Assembly (NCBI GenBank): GCA_030867875.1
Contig: JAOWCC010000936.1
Location: 81,315,032 to 81,379,031, forward strand
Length of the DNA: 64,000 nt
Source: Actinernus sp. WN-2022
Lineage: Eukaryota; Cnidaria; Anthozoa; Actiniaria; Actinernidae
Direction: 5' to 3'
The notes beneath the pieces were generated by a model. It searched no databases and was not told where the DNA came from. It saw nothing but the letters and a program-made list of their open reading frames with translations. Shown one piece after another: positions 40,431 through 53,108 of the stretch. Position 1 is the first letter of the stretch. Each line of letters opens with the position of its first letter. The position numbers and the translations under genes were made by a program.

Positions 40431-42280
40431 CCCAGAGCCCGCGCGTTTTTCGGGCAGCGGTGACCTCGGTTTCTCATGAAACAAGTCCACCAAATTTTCT
40501 TGCTCGAGCAAGTTGAAATGCTATTGTCTTGTACTCGACACTGATTGGCTCAAATAACCACAAGTTGGAATGTTTTTGTTTTCGTTCTGCAATGTGATTG
40601 GTTCTCGTTGTCTAAGTGGCCCCGGTTACTAATTGCATTCCATACGTACTTCTGGTAATCACCGGACGTTATCAACTAGTTTGCATAATGAGTATTCGAA
40701 ATAGCCTGAATTTCAGCCGTCTTTCCTCCCGAGAAACTAGGGAGTTTAAGAAAACCGGCACGACGACGACGTCTAGGACGACGGCATAAAACAATAGCCT
40801 TTATAATTACAAACTACAATAACTGCACGTGAAAATAAACGCAGTCGCCTACATTTCAACCGTTATATATTTGTCTGCAAAAGCACAACGTGAAAACCAT
40901 ACGTTTTACGTTCCAAAGAGAACACGAACGTAAAAAATTGGATGTGAAAAATAATTAAAGGGGATAAAGGAAAAAGGAAAAAAACAAATTTCAGGAGAAA
41001 ACACTTTTCTGTGTCCCGTCGTCACTGCCGTCGCCGTCCTGGTTCGAGACGTTTGAAATTCAGGCTATATTCCTCTTTTGCTCTGACGAAGGGCTAGCGC
41101 TCGAAACGTCAGCTGCTACTCGCTTTCCACCGGTCAGTATCTAGTAATCTGCACTGAGACTGCAGACTATACTGACCGGCTTTCCACGGCGGTAAGCATA
41201 CCTCAATCGACTTTAGTTGATTATACCAGTGTTTATATGACATACATACATAAACTTTATTTAGACACGGTAGTATCATCAGTTATTTACATATAAAATT
41301 GTGTACAAAATGGTAATAGAAATAGTATAGATATTGTAATTAAAAATATATTATGAATATTTAAAAAAAACGTTATATCATGGTTGAGCGTGCGCACCTG
41401 ATAATCACATTAGGGCGAGGTTTCTCTTAAAGGCTCGCATAGATTCAGATGTTCTTACACGATCTGGAAGTTGATTCCAGACCTTGGCACCACTATAGAA
41501 TATACTTTTTTTTAGAAAATCAGTTTTGGGTTTGGGTAGGTTAAGCTTTTTTGTCAAATCCCTTAGGTCATAGACACTATGTCTGTATGTAAATAGGTCT
41601 TTTAGGTATTTGGGAGACATTTCATTTAATATTTTGAACATTAGTACAGCTTTCTGCTTTTTCCGTCTATTTATCAATGTATCCCAGCCAAGTTTGTTAA
41701 GAAGGGATTGAGAACTTGTATCGTAATCTGATTGAATGATGATTCTCGCTGCACGTGCTGTAACCTTTGTAGCTTATCACAAAGTTCTTGGCTTAATCCA
41801 TCCCAGACGGAACTACAATAATCGAAGTACGGCTCTACTATGGTCTGATTAATTTTTGTACTTGTGTTTTCATTTATTAAGTACCGAATTCTTTTAAGGG
41901 CACCCAAACCTGCAGATATTTTCTTAGTAAGTTTATGTTTACATGGTCTCTCCATGAGAGATTTTCATCTACAATAACACCTAGTGTCTTAGTGTTGGGT
42001 ACTCGATTAATATTTTCTTCCCAAATTTGTATATGAATTGGATTTTGAACCTGTGTCGCAAGTCTTTGCCGGGAACCAATTATCATGAATTCAGTTTTTG
42101 TGACATTTAAACTGAGTTTATTTGCTCTAAGCCAAACACTGATTTTGTCTAATACATTATTTATAAGGATCTGAAGTTCCTCATTAGTGGCTGCTGCGAC
42201 AGTTATACTAGTGTCATCTGCATACATTCTGGGGGAGGCGGTGGTTAAACAGTTCGGCAAATCATTAATGTATATTAGAA

Positions 42281-45200
42281 CAAGAGCCCATCTGGGCTTT
42301 CACTCGGGCCACATGAGATTGAAGATGAAATACACTTTCATTTGAAATCCTCTTAGTAATAACCAAAGGGAAGAATTATTAGCAGTCTTTAGGAGTGGCC
42401 GGTAGCGCGGTGACTTTCATTCTCTGCTCCCTTAGTATATATATACATGTATGTAATTTAATATTTTTGTTTTCTCGTATGTAAATTAAAGTAGTTGATC
42501 TTTTATTGAAAACACTACTTATTCATGTGTGTATGTATGTTCAGACTACTATCGTGCAGCTAGCTAGAGTCTTGAGATATCTGTCAGCAGCTCGCAGCTA
42601 GTTAATAAATTAGTACTGTTCAGACCTAGTAACTTAGTAGGTTTTACTTTTTGTTTTTCCCTCTTCTGGTTTGTTTCTATCTCTAAAGAGGGCATGAATG
42701 GGGTTAACTGACTACTGACAAACAGCCTTAAAAATAACTGACAACTGACAAATGACGATTTTTTTACTGACAACTGACAACCGAAAAATAACTGACAACT
42801 GACAAATTTGGTTTTTGTGGGTCAAACATTGTAAATTTTCTCTAGTAATGATTAACTAGGGCTAACTGACAACTGACAAATGGCCAAAATTTAAACTGAC
42901 AACTGACATGTAGACCCCCCCATTCAGACCCTCTCTAAAAGATAGAAATTTGGTCTACAACTGCCCTTGGCGCAAGTGTTTCGTAATCGCAAATAATTGA
43001 CCGCCAAAGTGCTCAATTGAAATTTCAACCAAAATATTAAAACTGTGCGAAAAACTGCTACTGACTGGTGTTTGGCGATCCTCGTTATCCATGATGGCTC
43101 AATTGACGTACAACACACCCGGTAGTTGTCGTGGTAAGAGAAATTACCTTGGAGCGAGTAGTGAACGTGGTCGTAGCGAGAGCTAGAAGTCGGCTAGATC
43201 GGATGATAACACTGACTTGACATTTGTGTACATTTCAAAACCTTAAAATAACTAAAATCTGTCATCGATGGGCTTTTAGCGCGCTAGATTCTATTCAAGC
43301 TACCTCGCTAGGTAGCTTGGAACTTCAAAGTATTCCACCGGCCACTAGCTAGCTAATCACCAGAGCAGAAAAACTGTTCAGACTAAAGAAGCTCGCTACC
43401 TCCTGTGATTAGCTAGCTAGATTTACTAGCCTGAACACGGCCACACGTTTACAATTTAGTCTGCAGGTCCGATAAAACTGCAGGTTCCAGTCGTAAACAG
43501 TCCGAGTTTGACCAAAGTGAAACGATCGAGCTGCTCGCGTCCGTAGATATATATTTCTTCGTTTGCACTTTTGACATGATATAATTCTTCAAATGGCACC
43601 ATTGTTTTATTTCTTATGTTTAATAATACAGTTCTCAGCTGTAAAAAAAATAGAACATTCTATGGAAGATTTCTTGTCCTAAAGTTTGGAAACGTAACAC
43701 ATGCATTTGACGCTAGAAAGTTCAGTACTCGCGGAAGTACGCAAGGTCAATTTACTAGTGGCAGTTTACTAGTTTGCACTATCGGCTGTTATGGAATGGA
43801 AACATACTTTCACAGCTTAATATGTATGTCGATTGGTCAGAAGGATATCTTGTTTAAATGCTACGGTCCTTTCGGCATCAGGAAATTTTTAAACGGGAGT
43901 TTTCGTACAGTATTTCAAGCTATGCTGTAGTGCGAGTTCAGTTACGCCACAAATGTCGGTGAAACTAATACCGTGTTCATTATTATCGGTTTTCTCTATG
44001 GGTTCTCATGTATTCAATAATTACTTCTGGAGCTTCATATTTATGTCGATTGGTCACAATGATTTCCTCTTTCAGTTTTTTCCTTTAGTTTGGACATTAG
44101 GGATATATCCTTGGAGATTTCGTACAGTTTAGCGACCGTTGTGTCGAAAGTAGAAACGTTCGTTTGTCATGAAAGTGCGTAAACAAACTGTCACAAGCGG
44201 TTTCATAGCAGCTCCATGTTTGACTCCCATATAGTCGATGATAACTTATATAGCTTCATATGTACGTCGATTTCTCACAAGGATTTCCTCTTTCAGTTTT
44301 TCCCGTTACTTTGGACATTAGGGATTTATTCTTGGAGATTTCGTACAGTTTAGCGACTGTGTGTTGAAAGTAGAAAAGAGCCCGTCTGGCCTTTCACTCG
44401 GGCCACATGAGATAATTTGAAGATGAAATACACTTTCATTTGAATTTGATTGAAAATAGATCAAAAACTCGGGGAAATGTCCGGCTAAAACTGTATGAAT
44501 AAATGTGAAATGAAACATAAATTTCATAGCAAGAAAAACATGTAATTCCTAATTAGAAAGCTCTTCTAAGTCCGCTTCTCAAATTCACAGACTGTTTTAC
44601 AAAAACATTTGGGCTTCTCGACACAAGAGTTCAGTTGACCTTTCAAATAATTTATTCTGAGGTACGCATACTCTAAATCACAGAGCGATAATTAGAAGAA
44701 AAAGTACATTAACAGACAAACTGAGAGGAAATGTATTCAAATCTAAAAGAGTTTACTTACAGTACTTACGTAACTGAATCTTTCGTTTTGGTTCTATTGT
44801 TAGTGTTGTTGAAAGCATTCCACCTTCGTGCACATATGCACTGAATCGGAATGAAAGTCGAAGCCTACCTCGAACTTAACTTTCAGCTAACCTGTTTCCT
44901 TTCATTCCACAATGAATAATAATCTCATAAAGTAAGCCCGTAGCTTTCAATAAATTTGCCAGTGTCTGAATGAAACAGCTAGATCTTTTCCAATTTCTCT
45001 CACGAGTCACGGCAGAAGACAGTCTCAAATTAAAGAACTTGAATTTTGATCCTCTTCACAGTAACGTAATTTAACGTCTCCGATCAATTCCTCTCTCTTT
45101 GCTGGCAGTTCATGCTTCTTGTTCGTGTAGTTGCCCCACTGAGCCGTAACCACAAAACGAGCACAGCATTTCAGTTTAACTAATTAGATTTGTAAAAATC

Positions 45201-45655
45201 TTAGCGGATCATGTAAATATTCCGCTTGGCTCAAATATGAGGGTTTCTGCCGTCAAAGTTCATTTTTTGTTTCAGTTTTCCCCATATTAGCAGACTTGTA
45301 TAATGTCTCGAGCTCTCCGAATCCAGTAGAAAGACTCTGGTTATTCTGTCGTAAAACATGGACCTGACCCAAATTTAGGTTGTATTGCATAATTGCCCAC
45401 GATGGAATAGATTTCTGACAATGACTATTTGAAATTGATATCTCCTTGTCTCGCCTAGTCTGAGCTTGGAACTTTCTTATCTGAGCGCGCCTGAGGAAAT
45501 CTAACCTTTGTTTGCGTGACCAGCACAGTGCAATCTGATTGGTTCGAATTTGACCTTTAACGCATGCGCAGAAGCCGTCTGACATCAAATAAAAAAATAA
45601 TAAAAATAATAACGACTTGCATTTTAAGACTCGGCGCTGCCACAGGCAGCCCGAG
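42281..45655. mobile_element. 3.4-kb non-coding element inserted in the LINE
   Basis: Begins AACAAGAGCCCATCTGGGC and ends GGCAGCCCGAGTAA. The same ends, inverted, bound a 675-bp relative at 48886-49560. It includes the inverted 248-bp element and a second copy of its own subterminal sequence near 44376-44450. No transposase frame is seen. Confidence 0.65.
42687..42934 (-). mobile_element. 248-bp element with GTCAGTT repeats, copy 2 (inverted)
   Basis: Same family as 39643-39891 in the opposite orientation, flanked by CTAA at 42683-42686 and 42935-42938. Four-base duplications in both copies support this as a true transposon family. Confidence 0.85.
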
Positions 45656-45916
45656 TAAATAGTAGAGGGCCTAAAATTGTTCCTTGGGGAATACCATAAG
45701 ATAAGTGGCTAGTATTCGATATGTGACCATTTACATGTACGAGGCATTTTTGGGTACGATCAAATAAGTAAAATTGGAACCAGTCTAGAGTAGGCTGACA
45801 CGCTCTTGCTCGAGACTACATTCGTCCAGTAATGTTGCTCCACTTTTTTCCTAGCTGGAAATGAGCTGAGACAGCTGTCGAGATACCCTGGTCCCAGAGA
45901 CTTTCTTCGAAAACCA

Positions 45917-46380
45917 GCGAGCCGCGAAGCGGTGAGAAGGGAATCTGGTAACTCGCGGGGGGTTTCTTGGTGTAGCAAGGCACCACATGACGTCATTCTT
46001 TCCCTCTCTTGAATATTCATAGAAAAGCACCAAATGACATCACATGTGTTGAGTATAGAAGACCTGCCCCAATAATTCTAAGAGTCTAGTCGTTGTCCCA
46101 CTGTCCCAGGACAACGGGACAACCGTTTTGAGAACAGTGGGACTGAACGACTAGAGACTTAGAATTATTTCCTCAAAACGGGTCCCGTTGTCCTGGGACA
46201 GTGGGACAATGACTAGAAACTTAGAATTATTGGGAAAGGTCTTCCTCTTGTGCTGGTGTATCACTATACTCAACACACGTGATGTCATTTGGTACTTTTC
46301 AATGAATATTCAAGAGAGGGAAAGAATGACGTCATGTGGTGCCTTGCTACACACCAAGAAACCCCCACTTCGCGGCTCGC
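45917..46380. mobile_element. 464-bp foldback element
   Basis: Arms of more than 120 bases pair: GTAGCAAGGCACCACATGACG on the left with its complement on the right. An inner inverted pair lies around GTCCCACTGTCCCAGGACAA. It is specific to unit 2 and sits within the sequence equivalent to the unit 1 palindrome at 8306-8406. Confidence 0.8.
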
Positions 46381-47205
46381 TGATCGCCGGCTCCGAAAGC
46401 CTCTGGGACCAGGGTACTATCGAGACTGTTCGAACGTAAATCGGCGAACAGCCGACGTTTCTTTGAGTTAGATTATCGAACTCAGATCCAACTTGAGTGG
46501 AGTGAACACATTTTGACTGGTTTGGACGAACTGAAGCCAATGCAAACTTACAGCCGTATAAATCCCAAGTAGTGACAAGAGAGCTGAGAGAGATCACTGG
46601 GAATAATGTTTACATATTTAAATCACTATGACCAGTCTAAATTATTATACGTTCTGTCGGTTAGAGCTGTTCTTCAAGTATAAAGTTAATTAAAATAACG
46701 AATGAATATTCGTTTAATGAACGTTTGGATTTCGAGTTATAACTTCTGTAATGTTCAATATTTATATCTTACAGTCTCGGAGTTTCTGCAAAGTAGACGT
46801 GAATCGGCATAAGCTAACACAGTATCTCACCTGGCAGGACCAAACGAAGAGAGCCATCCATTGCCATAACTATCCATAAGGGGAGAGACAGCTTACTAGT
46901 CTTAGCTAGGTATCATAAAATACATTTGATATGACGTGGCTCAGGACACCACGCGGGATATATCAGTTCTCCGAAATAACATAGTGTTTAAGAGCTGTTC
47001 TGTTGAGGGGATTCCCCCGATATATAATGATAAAGGCTTTTGTGATAAAATTACCGCATCATAGACGGGAACTTTCCCGGGGGAATTGTCCCTGTTTCTG
47101 TCACTAATGTTGTTATCTACATGGTATATTTTATACATAATTTAAGATATGACAGTTCCTGAGCCTGCCAGCAATGTCATCAGAGCCTATCAGGCCGGCA
47201 AAAAC

Positions 47206-47220
47206 GCTAACTACACGACT
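47206..47220. other. Empty target site of the element in unit 2
   Basis: Reads GCTAACTACACGACT and aligns to both flanks of the element (GCTAACAACA before, CAACACGACT after) with a single copy of the duplicated pentamer and one base difference. Neighbouring sequence aligns to both flanks (about 47160-47300 with 9300-9354 and 24503-24570). Confidence 0.85.
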
Positions 47221-47675
47221 TACCTTATCAGTTCAATTCAGTCATTGTTGAACAACTGAAGCATTGTTGACGACCATCAAAGATAATCAAAATCCTCCAG
47301 TTATTAAGAGCCAGACAGGACTTCCTAAGTCAGTTTTATCGTGAACGACTTGGAATACAACGTCGAGTAAGTATTTATCGGCAGAATTGCACACTCAGTA
47401 GCGGAAACTTTAGAAACGTAGCACTAAACTAAATCAATCTACTGCTATTTCAAGGTTTGGTACGGCATCAGGGGCCAAAGGTTGCTCATGTGATAGGGCT
47501 GGATCACCGTGAACATTGAGATCTGCTTGTCAGTTTGGGCGAAATATTGGTTAGGCCCAAGTTTGACTAGCCTTACCGCTTCCTACGGCCTTGCGGTTTC
47601 CTTATAAAGCGAATAGTTTTGCACCTCATCTAAAATGTCGCCGGAACTTTTTACTGAACCGCGAACTTGCTATAG

Positions 47676-47702
47676 CCCCCCCCCCCCCCCCCCCCCCCCC
47701 CG
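47676..47702. repeat. Poly-C tract replacing about 1.7 kb present in unit 1
   Basis: About 25 C in a row join sequence equivalent to 25040 directly to sequence equivalent to about 26770 of unit 1. This may be a true deletion with a homopolymer or an assembly or sequencing artefact. Confidence 0.8.
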
Positions 47703-48885
47703 TATCGTCTTCGATACCGTTTCGATGACTACAACTCATTATTGGCTTGTGGTAACGCGTCGCCTCAAAAGCGAAAGTACGATAACAATATATTAAACAG
47801 GTAAGAATCTTTCTCATTCTATCATATTGCGGACTGTATTACTTCAAGCGAAATTTTTTTTAATAATCAATGATAATAATCAGTAATCAAGATTCATATA
47901 GGTAGCACATATATGGCTGTGATTTGTTTTCTCTATAAATCTATTGGATGCGTGACCAAACACTTTGAGAGCACTGAGACCTGCAGCGAATGGCTTGGCT
48001 AAAACGAAACAGTATACGTACATGTACGAGCCAATTCCTTATATTGTGCTTATTAAAAATCAAGTCAGTCCAAGCTACGTCTGAGAACATCCTGGTTAGA
48101 ATTTATCCATAGTTTCATTTTGATCTAATAAAAAAGCTGCAAAAGTCGTGTAATCAATCCTTATGTGCTGACCCTGATACGAATACCATTAGTTTAGTTT
48201 CTTCTCCATCCTACAAGACATACGGTACACTGTTCAGTGATGTAATATAATGCAGTATATCCGTCAAGCGAGAGCATGTAAGCAGATCCGAAACATTATT
48301 TTTATATTCGTTATCCGGAAGAAACGTAACAGCATACATCGGTCTGCATGCAAATACTGTATCCCGATACAGAAACCAAAACAGTTGTTAACAGCTTATT
48401 TTGAGCAACTGACATTAAATAAGTGAATCACTAACCTGTTGGAACCTAGTACGATTCCAAGCCATTGCAAACGCGTTTACAAAGGGCAACTCACTACTGT
48501 ATTACTGTATACCAAGGTATTACGTGACACAACTTGCGTTTACAGACTAAACATGATCTCTTCTATATATTGGTCCGGCGTTGTGTGTTCCCAGCGATTT
48601 ATGTTCCTGGGGGAGGGGCGAGGGTACACGAATCGCTAGCGTTTTGTGTTCCCTCTTTTCAAATTGAAAATTAATGCAGAAGACAGTAAATCGACATCAT
48701 ATAATATGTTTTAAACTTAAAAGTGTAACTTTTCTTAAGAATTGATGTGTGTAAAAGTAAATTCTGACATTTGAAAAGGTGCAAACATGACCGCAAAATA
48801 ATGTATTTTTGTGGGGCATTCGTAATTAGCACCTCGTGCTCTTTCCTAAGGCCTTGGAGTTGTTATTACTCGGGCCAGGTGTTTA

Positions 48886-49560
48886 TTACTCGGGCTGCCT
48901 GCACAGAATAATTTATGATGACCCACGTAATATTCAACTTTCAAGGTAAACTTAAACAAGAAACCTTTCACGGCCGAGGTTTTGGTTCGAGAAATTAAAG
49001 GCTTCCAACAATTCCCGTTATAGTTCTGTAATATAATGAGCAGACTGAAGTTTTGTTAATTAGAGATTCAACAGGCATTTCAGTTAATAATCTTTAATCC
49101 AACAAATACCAATATGGACTCGTAATGGCTCATCGTGTATAGCAGGAACAGCAGATAAAGTTACACAGAGGCACACAAATTGACATAGCTCCATCACAGG
49201 ATGGACAGGATGCACTTATAATATGGAACAAATATAAACATACATTTGAGACACTCGGAACCTGCAGCAGTATAACAGAACAGCAGACTAAATTGTAAAC
49301 GTGTGTTACATGAATAAGTAGTGTTTAAATTAAAAGGTCAACTTCTTTAATTTACATACGAGAAAAACAAAAATATTAAATTACATATATACTAGGGGAG
49401 CAGAGAATGAAAGTCACCGCGCTACCGGCCACTCCTAAAGACTGCTAAATTCAGCTAATAATTCTTCCCTTTGGTTATTACTAAGAGGATTTCAAATGAA
49501 AGTGTACAGTTCATCTTCAATCTCATGTGGCCCGGGTGAAAGCCCAGATGGGCTCTTGTT
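48886..49560. mobile_element. 675-bp internally deleted relative of the 3.4-kb element
   Basis: Starts TTACTCGGGCTGCC and ends GGGCTCTTGTT, matching the reverse complement of the ends of 42281-45655. It is non-coding. Confidence 0.7.
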
Positions 49561-50340
49561 ATTATTATTTTTTGTGTCGCTGTTTTGCGCCGGCAACCAA
49601 TCAGATTGAACCTCTTTGAAGTTCTTTTCGCCACCGTACCAATCAGATTGCACTGTGCTGGTCACGTGAACAATGGACAACACATTTCAGATGGAGTCAT
49701 TGCATACAAAAGCCTACATATCGAAATCCGGTGACTCACATCCGGTATCGGCCCAGTCATCTCACTCAAAAATACATGGTTTGGGAGCTATGTTGCCTTC
49801 TAAAACAAATAAAATGATTTATGAAAAAATTCTACCTTCAAATCAAACTTAAGTCAAATCTAATCTGCAACTCGTAACTGTTTGGAGTGATTATGTTAAG
49901 ATTTCGACTGAACAAATTTCATGTAGCTGCACAAACTGTCCCAAACCCTTATAAAACCCTGACCCTACATTTTAAAACACCCTAACCGTCAACAACGGGT
50001 GCTCACTAATTTAGGGTGTTTAGAGGTAGTCACTAATTTTAGGTGTTTTAGAGCTAATCACTAATTAGGCCGCTAATTTAGGCTATTGTCACAGCTACAT
50101 GAAGTAGTACCCTTCGCGAGTGAAGTGAATTTTTACAAGGCGTTACTCGTTTAATTTATGGACGACAAAGCAGAGGAAAACTGGGTTTAGCTCGAATACG
50201 CATGTCTGAACTGACTTTCTACCGCTGAATTCAGATAGGAGAATAAATTTTCCAGTGTTTTGACAATCTCGTCCCCAGAGCCCGCGCTTTCTGGAAATAG
50301 CGAAGCGTGGCATGCGTGCATGGTACTACTTGTTACTTCA

Positions 50341-50931
50341 AAAGCACTGTAGAATCTAGACAAAGCACTGTAGAATCTAGACAAAGCACTGTAGAATCTA
50401 GACAAAGCACTGTAGAATCTAGACAAAGCACTGTAGAATCTAGACAAAGCACTGTAGAATCTAGACAAAGCACTGTAGAATCTAGACAAAGCACTGTAGA
50501 ATCTAGACAAAGCACTGTAGAATCTAGACAAAGCACTGTAGAATCTAGACAAAGCACTGTAGAATCTAGACAAAGCACTGTAGAATCTAGACAAAGCACT
50601 GTAGAATCTAGACAAAGCACTGTAGAATCTAGACAAAGCACTGTAGAATCTAGACAAAGCACTGTAGAATCTAGACAAAGCACTGTAGAATCTAGACAAA
50701 GCACTGTAGAATCTAGACAAAGCACTGTAGAATCTAGACAAAGCACTGTAGAATCTAGACAAAGCACTGTAGAATATAGACAAAGCACTGTAGAATCTAG
50801 ACAAAGCACTGTAGAATCTAGACAAAGCACTGTAGAATCTAGACAAAGCACTGTAGAATCTAGACAAAGCACTGTAGAATATAGACAAAGCACTGTAGAA
50901 TATAGACAAAGCACTGTAGAATATAGACAAA
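50341..50931 (+). repeat. 21-bp minisatellite, about 28 copies
   Basis: Unit AAAGCACTGTAGAATCTAGAC, almost identical in every copy, with a few AATATAGAC variants near the right end. Because 21 is a multiple of three and several frames lack stops, it creates long artificial frames on both strands. Confidence 0.95.
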
Positions 50932-51038
50932 AGAGAAATTTCGGAGACACAACCTATCAACAAAATGATACAGCATTGAAACTTGCGTGGATGAATGTAA
51001 AAGTTCCCTATGTTTTAGTTTTTATTCCGCGCCCTTAA

Positions 51039-52285
51039 GGGTGCGTTTACCAATTTCGTCGCTAAGCAGCGACGTTGCTATGAAGGGTCGGCGCGCGCGT
51101 GCGCTCATGTAATGGCGGGAAAAACTTACTTCCGGTTTAGTGAAAAAGCAACGCACGCGCTTTGCAATTCGCTGGCTAGCAAGCTCCACTCCTTCAGTTT
51201 TGTTTACATTTCGTAAAAGTTACAATGAAGTTGTTTTTGCTACTTGAACCCGGTTTTGTTTTACTTTCCATGCTTCAAGTTTACTTTATATAATGCCGTA
51301 AAAGAGCGAGAAAACCGAGAAAACCATTCTAGCTGCGGAGGGTCGCTGGACGAGGGGAAATTCCGATGTCAGTGGAATTCGGGTGTCGAGTGCAAACTAA
51401 TTTTCTTTCGGATTTCGACAAAGAAAGTTTGGAAAGTGCTCGGAAAGAGCTTGTTGATAACGAGGGGAGTCAGAATGTACTTACAAGTGACCAGCTACAC
51501 GTGAGAGGAGCGAGTCTTCGAAGAGTTTGGTTTTGAGCCACTTTCACAAGAAAGTAGCGAAGAAAAATACAGTGCCAACGAAAGAGAAATCAACTCCATT
51601 TTTACGGCGGCTCGTCACAATACTAGGGACTTGACTGGAAGTAATCGGTTAATAATGACCAAAACATTTTCATATATTCTGATACCAGAGTGTTATGATA
51701 CCCTGGACAATATTTCTAACAATAAAGAAGCAAAGACCGATACAACGTAGAACGTAGATTGTCGTTCACGGTTGCTTGCTTGAACAATTCGTCAACTATT
51801 TCCAATGCCGGAAATGTCTGTGAAAAATGAGGAAGTTAAACATAAATACGGAAACGGACGATGGCAAGTTCCTATTAACTTGCGACCATTCCTTTAGGTC
51901 GAACAAAGCCTAAGGCCTACTTGCCGAATTTTGTAATTATTTCTTTATTAATCAATGGAGAATATTTTAAGGATTACGAACATGTGCGAATGATATTACA
52001 CATTATAGCAAGATATTCCTCTGGAATTGACATATTTAGCAGTGTTTTTGATTGCTATAGGATAGAAAACTGAGTCAGATTTCGATGTAAGCTTACGTAA
52101 GTTGAATCGGGTTGTTTCTCCTCGACGCGACGTAAAGTATAAAAGTGAGTGACTTTATTTTAGTGTCAATGTATTTAGCTTTGCAGCTAATTGGGGACAC
52201 GTCACTAGTCCTACGATTTTTATACGTCCTTATCCGAGAAGACGTGAAGGTCTAACAGTTTACTGTATTATGTAAAGGCAGCACC

Positions 52286-52324
<39 letters not shown>

Positions 52325-53108
52325 CCGGGGTACGTTTGAACCTGCAACCTCCCGCTCGACAGACCGGCGCTTATTACAACCGGAAGGAGGTTAGACATGT
52401 GACTGATTATGGTGCAAATCGACTTCTTTGCGTGAATAAATCACTGGAATTAGATGTCTGATAATGCAGCTCTGTTTCAATTTCACTGGTTTCATTTTCT
52501 TGTCCAATGCCTTTAGCTTTGCCCTCGCAAATTCCATCGGTACACGAGAATCCATGTATGTAAAGAAAATTGCTTTGTAACCACCCAAACGCGGCTGCGT
52601 TCCGTGGACCGCCCCGTGAGCCCTGGTAACAATATTATACTTCCGGTTTCACAAAAAATGAAACTGAGTTCGTGAAAAAAAGAAAAGTCAATCCTTTTTC
52701 ACATAAAAATTGTCCTGAAGTCGCATTGCACAGAGCCAAGCATGGGTTTAGCGAAAAAAATTAATACACGGAAGTTATGACCATCTTACTGTTAAAATTC
52801 ACGGGAGAAAATTCTAAAACGATCAATTTTCGGTATATCGTAAAACGCATGCTACACCTTTTGTGCCTAACCCAGACCAATGATATATGCAAATATGAAA
52901 GCACTATCCCAAAGCAATCATGAGTTGATTGAATTTTTCTGCCTTGAAGACGTAATAATGACGTCATACGATGACGTCATCAAAATATAAAGGTCCGTCT
53001 CCCAGGAGTTCCTGGGTGATTTATTAATTATTTTACTCAAATTGTTGGAGTTTTATGGCGGTTTAAATTCTACTTAGCAACGGCCCAAAACAATTGGTAA
53101 ACGCACCC
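51039..53108. mobile_element. 2.07-kb TTAA-flanked inverted-repeat element
   Basis: Ends GGGTGCGTTTACCAATT and its complement, flanked by TTAA at 51035-51038 and 53109-53112, as in piggyBac-type insertions. It has no transposase frame. The interior has a tRNA-like B-box segment near 52330. Confidence 0.8.

Larger units (their letters stand above)
41243..45795 (-). mobile_element. Decayed LINE (reverse transcriptase), interrupted by another element
   Basis: Minus-strand reverse-transcriptase pieces: one with GIPQGTILGPLL at about 45650-45780, one with YADDTS at 41877-42260, then the C-terminal part at 41405-41955 in a shifted frame with AKVWNQLPDRV. A duplication TGACA flanks the whole (41238-41242, 45796-45800). 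Its 3' end has a short TATG-type tail. The 5' end is truncated, frames are broken and a 3.4-kb insertion splits the catalytic domain, so it is dead. Confidence 0.85.

Noticed and set aside
40062..40516. Frames of 120-133 codons with repeated SRI/GFS residues
   Set aside because: Translation of a 15-bp minisatellite on both strands.
50187..50963. Over 200-codon minus-strand frames through the same array
   Set aside because: Same artefact of a repeat length divisible by three.
50307..51038. 243-codon plus-strand frame with a seven-residue repeat
   Set aside because: It is created by the 21-bp minisatellite; other frames and the opposite strand are equally open and no start context or domain exists.
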